Assembly: GCA_022578965.1 (NCBI GenBank)
Contig: MU400577.1
Span: 1 to 64,000 of the forward strand
Direction: 5' to 3'
DNA length: 64,000 nucleotides
Source of the DNA: Xylaria sp. FL1777
Taxonomy: Eukaryota > Ascomycota > Sordariomycetes > Xylariales > Xylariaceae
Positions 59,371-64,000 of the stretch are shown here, one piece after another. Position numbers and translations under genes: made by a program. The notes below the pieces were generated by a model that was not told the DNA's origin, did not search any database, and was given only the letters and a program-made list of their open reading frames with translations. The first letter of the stretch is position 1. Each line of letters starts with the position of its first letter.

Positions 59371-60045
59371 ACGATAAGCATTTTGATTTTTGCGATTCTC
59401 TAACATCAACATCATTGTCCGGTTAGAAAAAAGATAGGAGCATCTTGCCGCAACCTTCATATGAGCATCGCATCGATATCATCTTATAGCGATAGCCTTC
59501 TTGGTTTTCTTTTCACTGTAAGCCGTCGGAGCTTGGATATGGGAGATTTCGATGGGCCGTTGTATATGTGTGTGGATTTTGTGGTGCTATGCTCTGGCTA
59601 GAGGCATTGGCACGTTTTTCTTTTGCTTGCACGACATGAGCAGAATTTGGCGCACTGGTGAAAGAGACAGCAGTTACCACGAAGTGTGCTTCTCACTCAA
59701 TCATCAGGGGTTCTCAGTGGTGTGACGGATGGATCATGATAGACTAAGCCTACATACACTACATTTAATCTAATATGAATTTGCAAGATGTTGCAAATAG
59801 GCACCTGAGACGGAGGGAGGCAAACTATCTCGTTCGCTAGCTTAATACAATTGGTGCCCAGATTTTGCCTCTTGTGGTCTGAAAGCCGTAGAGTTTAACT
59901 AAGCATTTTTGTAGCCTAACGCCGCATCTAAGAAATATGTCTTGTGCACCTCTTCTCAAGGTAGATCGTCATACAAGAAGTCTTTTTTCCTAACCAGATG
60001 AGCCGTTATTGCGCCAGCCAAAGTTGCTCCCTCCCCGCGAGTATT
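59371..60045. other. Intergenic between convergent Ser/Pro-rich and lumazine synthase genes
   Basis: 675 bases with both 3' UTRs. No additional gene or repeat seen. Confidence 0.6.
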
Positions 60046-60722
60046 TCATTCCAGCTTCCCTTGGGCCCAAGCCGCGCGTTTGACGCCCAACTCAACAGCG
60101 GCGAGACCCCAGTCCTCGCCGTGGTTGTGGCTTCCGCTCGTCAGTCCCGCGCGCGCCTTGGCCTGCTCGTCATTGAGCACGGTCAGGACGCCGAAGATAA
60201 CAGGTACGCCGAGATCCAGACCAACGCGCATCAGACCCTGCGAGACGGAATCCGCGATGTATTCGAAATGCATGGTCTCGCCCTTGATCAGCACGCCGAT
60301 GGCGACGATGGCGTCAAAGGGCCGCGATGACGATGCGTCGGTGCTGAGGGTGGTCAGGTCCGTCGTCGAGGAGCCGAGGAGGTCGCCCGCGCTTGACGCG
60401 CCGCCTGAGGAGGACTGCTGGATCTGAGAGGCCGTGTACATACTAGGGAATAGTCAGAATTTGAGGCTACTGATAGGGAAAGAATAGGTATCTGTGTATA
60501 GAGGACTTACCGCTGAACGGCAATGGGCAGCTCCCAGGACCCAGGAACAGCCTGTACAACGATGTTAGATTCCTTAACGCCGCACTTGACTAGCTGCGCC
60601 TTGGTGCCCTCAACCAGCGGCGCGATGATGGTCTCGTTCCAGCGCGCGTGCACGATGCCGATGCGCAGGGCGCTGCCGTCGTGCTCCTCTGGCTTGGGAC
60701 CTTTGAGAGAAGTGGAGGCCAT
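60046..60722 (-). CDS. RIB4: 6,7-dimethyl-8-ribityllumazine synthase
   Basis: Two exons (60722-60511, 60442-60046) encode 202 residues. The enzyme condenses 5-amino-6-ribitylaminouracil with dihydroxybutanone phosphate, the penultimate step of riboflavin synthesis. [13 protein letters not shown] carries the aromatic substrate-stacking residue (Trp, as in fungal enzymes). [18 protein letters not shown] follows across the intron. [20 protein letters not shown] includes the catalytic-site His, and [21 protein letters not shown] closes the site. A Ser/Thr/Gly-rich insert of about 35 residues (after TASQIQQS) lies where fungal enzymes often have an extra loop. It is divergent from the MutL-family gene. 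Confidence 0.96.
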
Positions 60723-61678
60723 GATGACTATTTTATTCCTTTTTTCTAATTTTGCTTTTTTGTATGCTTTATTATTTGCTCATGGGTATAGCTCGGTCTC
60801 GTTCTGAAGAACCACGAAGCAAGATTCTATTTGAAAATGCGAATGCGACGAAGGACTACCCGAGGTAGAGAGTTTCGCGGAGGGGTGAGTGATGGCGTGG
60901 TGACGAAGTAGACTTGGATTGCTAGGTAATTGACCGTAAAGGAGAGGCTACGCTGGTAATTGAGCAGTCAGTATTCGAATTCAAATCGCAATGGTTAGTC
61001 GAGAGAGCTTCACTCACAGATAGATATAGGTAATGGGGAAGTAGAAGAGCTCCGGGTTCTAAGGCAGCGAGCTGACGGATGAGCTGATTGATGAGCGGGC
61101 AGCAGGGCAAACGAACAGCACTGTGACACAAGGGCGGGGCATGACGCAGTGGGGGCGGGGATCTCTGTTCTACCATGTGTATGTACTACATACCGGTACT
61201 TAAATACCGGTATTTAGATGGACACACAAGTACAACATCAACTTCAACCAGATTGAGCAGGCAGTCACGATGGTGATCTAGTAATGGCAGCCAAGTGCGT
61301 GAAGGAACTGCCCTGCCTCAGAACCTGTTACACGGGGACCCGAGAAATAGAATGAGCCGCAGTTGCCCTCCGAGCCCCTTTTCGAAGCTAGATTGCTAAA
61401 TCCCATGATCAGACAGAACTGAACACCACTGTCTTCACTCCAAGTCCTCGTCTCTCAAGTCTATCATGAATTGTCTCTCTCACCAGATCACAATATCTAT
61501 ATTGTTCCTCCCTAAGATTTAAAGTGATATAAATCAATTCTGTCAATGAAATATACCCTTCTGAAACACATTGTTATTTTTCCCCTTTCCATCTGATCCT
61601 GATGAAGTGCTCTTCATGAAGTGCGCATTTATGTTATCTAAAACGCCGAACTTTGATATCTGAAATTCTTACTTGACC
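60723..61678. promoter_or_regulatory. Shared divergent promoter region, RIB4 and MutL gene
   Basis: 956 bases lie between the two ATGs. No strong TATA box is seen. ACCGGTA words repeat near 61190-61210, and T-rich tracts precede RIB4. No third gene is evident. Confidence 0.5.
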
Positions 61679-64000
61679 ATGTCTTCAATCTATCGTCTAC
61701 CTGATTCTGCAACTCAACTCATAAGTTCCCACGGTGTAATCGTAACGCCTACCCTACTAGTAAAGGAGTTATTAGACAATGCAATCGATGCCAGAGCTAC
61801 TTCAGTCGAAATACTCATTTCTTCTGATACCATCTCCAGGGTCGAGGTTCGGGACAATGGCGTTGGTATTCATCCCGACGACTTTGATGCACTCGGCAGA
61901 CACGGCCATACTAGTAAGCTCAGGGACATCGAGGAGCTTGGAAATCTCGTCGGAAAGAGCCTTGGCTTCCGCGGTGAAGCTCTCGCAAGCGTAAACTCTA
62001 TGGCCAGTGTTGCCATCACCACCAAGACTTCTACCGAACCTATCGCCACTACCTTTCAACTGGTACCTAATGAAGGTGGTGTACTATCACGCAAATCAAC
62101 TTCTGCTCCTGTAGGAACAACCGTAAGTGTAACTAACCTGTTTGGTTGCCAGCCTGTGCGTCAACAAATAGCTGTCAAGGAGGCAAAGAAGACTCACGAC
62201 CAAATCCATGAACTCCTTCGATCCTACGTAATGGCACGGCCACAACTTAAAATATTCTTCAAAGTTCTATCCACACAAACTAGGTCATGGTCATATTCCC
62301 CTAAACCCAATACGACTGTGATCGAAGCAACGTTGCAATTATTTGGGAGCGAGGTGACATCCAATTGCCTTCTAAAAACATTACAGGCGAGCCATCCAAG
62401 CACAAATGGCGATTCTTCAGCTCGAGCGGTTTCAAGACCTGCAACTAGCAATTTCGTGCTTGAGGCCATCCTTGCCAATCCAGATGTCGCTCTTCAGAAT
62501 GTCCCCAAACGTCATTATTTCTCTGTCGACGGCCGTCCTATGAATGCTAGTAGAGGCGTGGCTAAGAGATTACTAAAAATATACCTGGATCATCTGCGAC
62601 TGTCAAAATTAGTCAAAGACACCAGTGACTGCTTCATTCGGCTTAACATATGCTGTCCCCCTGGAAGTTACGACGCCAATATTGAGCCTTCTAAGGACGA
62701 TGTAATATTTCTAGATGAACGAGCCATTGAGGATGCATTCGGATATATATGCGGTGAAATGTATAAGCCAGCTGCTGTGGGCTACCAAGGCACGCTATGC
62801 ACAGCAAACTCTCAAGAAAATAGAGCACCAACAGACAGTTCATTGAGTCAGGATCAATCTCATCAGACTCACAGTTCACAAGCTCAGCCTACTCTTCCAG
62901 ATTGTGCTCCCCAAATCTCTCAGAGAACCCCCCATATTTCTACCGAAGTATCACAATATGATATAAAGAGGTCCGTTGATCAAACTAGTACTATCGAGAA
63001 ATCAAAAGGCCATGAGGGATCACAGAAGACTTCGAATTCAACCTCGATCTCATTTACTCCTATAAATGCAAGAGACCATCCCGGTGACTCACAGTCAGAG
63101 AGTCCTACCAGTACAAGTCATCAGCTACGACCCCACGTGGTGCCGGAGCCCCCAGGCTCTCAAGAAACGGAAACAGGTGGAGAGCGTAATGTGGGTGATC
63201 ATCTTAACCCATGGGTAATTGCGAAGATGAATGGTTTGAGTGAGGTGTCACCGGATACCGTCCCGAAACGCGCTACAGGACGTTCGTTGACACCAGATCC
63301 TCCAATTCTCCGTCATATCATGGCACCACCTGGGGATCTTGACGTTCCTAGAAGTCATCAAGATATGGAGGGCACAAAGCTTCCTTGCCTTCACCGGTCT
63401 CCTGTTCCCGGTGGTCCTTACCGCAGTCCCATGGCGAGTCCATCGGGAATGAAGCCACCTGGAGTTTCCGTTATGCCCCCTAATCATTCTCACACAACGC
63501 GTCGTCGTCGTGAGCATGTCCCATGGACTCCACCTTCCTCACTTGAGAAGCATCGTTATATAGACGTGTCACAAAGAGACTTTACGCATCCGCCACGTGC
63601 AGACAGTTTCAAACAGACACAATTATCATTTGGTGACACTCGATCACGTCGCCCTCGAGGTGGAACGCAGGGTTATGTTTCTCAGGTGGAAGTAGGATCT
63701 GAAGGGCTAGGCGAGCGTGAAGGCAACAAGAATCTGAATATGCAAGATATGTTTTCATCAGCGAAAAAGAACCTTCATTACCAACTATCCCAATTGGAAG
63801 CAGACCAAATGCTGAAATTAGTTCAGAGTGGCGAATCTCAGCGGTATCGTCAACAGCCAACACGTCAAAGGCAGCCCTTTAGTGTACTCCAGACCAACAC
63901 GCACGGGGTTAGTGACACTGTCCGAGAGAATCGAGAGCCAATTGCTACAACCTTGCCTATAGGTGACCCAAGGGCCTATCTCTTGCGTAGGCAGAAGTCA
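61679..64000 (+). CDS. MutL-family DNA mismatch repair protein, 5' part
   Basis: From ATG 61679 the frame is open to the window end (774 codons), so the gene is cut here. The GHKL ATPase shows KELLDNAIDA (Glu30 general base, Asn34 for Mg), VEVRDNGVGI (Asp59-Gly63) and LGFRGEALAS (96-104), all intact. The transducer domain follows with RHYFSVDGRPM-like KHHYFSVDGRPMNASRG and NIEPSKDDVIF. Residues from about 370 on are the long disordered linker, with one ordered-looking block, HLNPWVIAKMNGL. The C-terminal dimerisation or endonuclease domain would be downstream. MutL homologues act with MutS after mismatch recognition. The sequence looks more like the MLH2/human PMS1 branch than MLH1, but I would not fix the paralogue without the C-terminus. 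Confidence 0.93.
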   Translation, partial: MSSIYRLPDSATQLISSHGVIVTPTLLVKELLDNAIDARATSVEILISSDTISRVEVRDNGVGIHPDDFDALGRHGHTSKLRDIEELGNLVGKSLGFRGEALASVNSMASVAITTKTSTEPIATTFQLVPNEGGVLSRKSTSAPVGTTVSVTNLFGCQPVRQQIAVKEAKKTHDQIHELLRSYVMARPQLKIFFKVLSTQTRSWSYSPKPNTTVIEATLQLFGSEVTSNCLLKTLQASHPSTNGDSSARAVSRPATSNFVLEAILANPDVALQNVPKRHYFSVDGRPMNASRGVAKRLLKIYLDHLRLSKLVKDTSDCFIRLNICCPPGSYDANIEPSKDDVIFLDERAIEDAFGYICGEMYKPAAVGYQGTLCTANSQENRAPTDSSLSQDQSHQTHSSQAQPTLPDCAPQISQRTPHISTEVSQYDIKRSVDQTSTIEKSKGHEGSQKTSNSTSISFTPINARDHPGDSQSESPTSTSHQLRPHVVPEPPGSQETETGGERNVGDHLNPWVIAKMNGLSEVSPDTVPKRATGRSLTPDPPILRHIMAPPGDLDVPRSHQDMEGTKLPCLHRSPVPGGPYRSPMASPSGMKPPGVSVMPPNHSHTTRRRREHVPWTPPSSLEKHRYIDVSQRDFTHPPRADSFKQTQLSFGDTRSRRPRGGTQGYVSQVEVGSEGLGEREGNKNLNMQDMFSSAKKNLHYQLSQLEADQMLKLVQSGESQRYRQQPTRQRQPFSVLQTNTHGVSDTVRENREPIATTLPIGDPRAYLLRRQKS

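Noticed and set aside
1..64000. CRISPR arrays, bacterial operons, rRNA genes
   Set aside because: None seen, and not expected in a fungal nuclear sequence. I also saw no convincing tRNA gene, but I could not run a covariance-model search, so a missed tRNA is possible.

Overview
The window looks like nuclear DNA of a filamentous ascomycete (Pezizomycotina). Most genes carry short GT-AG introns of about 46-130 bases, several with a CTAAC-type branch site. The gene set is fungal: a HET-domain protein, an Hsp30-type small heat shock protein, a haem-thiolate peroxidase and an RRM-YTH protein. A sordariomycete is my guess from protein flavour, not a demonstrated placement.

Layout. Bases 1-33,000 are gene-poor and accessory. 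They hold a secreted, glycosylation-site-rich HD-domain protein (3931-4869), a cytochrome P450 with a CYP7/CYP8-like I-helix (9077-11007), a secreted chloroperoxidase-type peroxidase (12821-14252), a small orphan gene (17153-17563), a HET-domain protein (19087-20718), Hsp30 (22045-22737) and an RRM-YTH RNA-binding protein (24628-26708). Three copies of one LTR family lie here: a partial copy at base 1, a solo LTR immediately upstream of the peroxidase, and a solo LTR that splits a decayed coding relic at about 15.6-16.5 kb.

Bases 33,400-64,000 are mostly housekeeping. A proteasome beta-6 subunit gene and a PI 4-kinase STT4 gene are divergent from one promoter region. They are followed by a head-to-head pair of a trypsin-fold serine protease-like protein and a C-terminally membrane-anchored protein, then a DxxxD-type cation diffusion facilitator, GAR transformylase (purine synthesis), a Ser/Pro-rich protein, lumazine synthase (riboflavin synthesis) and the 5' part of a MutL-family mismatch-repair gene that runs off the window end.

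Most worth a second look: the protease-like/membrane-protein pair at 42.0-46.4 kb, whose membrane partner has exon junctions I cannot close in frame; the secreted HD enzyme; the LTR at the peroxidase promoter; and the LTR-split relic with in-frame stops. Exon boundaries were derived by hand from reading frame and splice consensus, and family calls rest on motif recognition without database searches.
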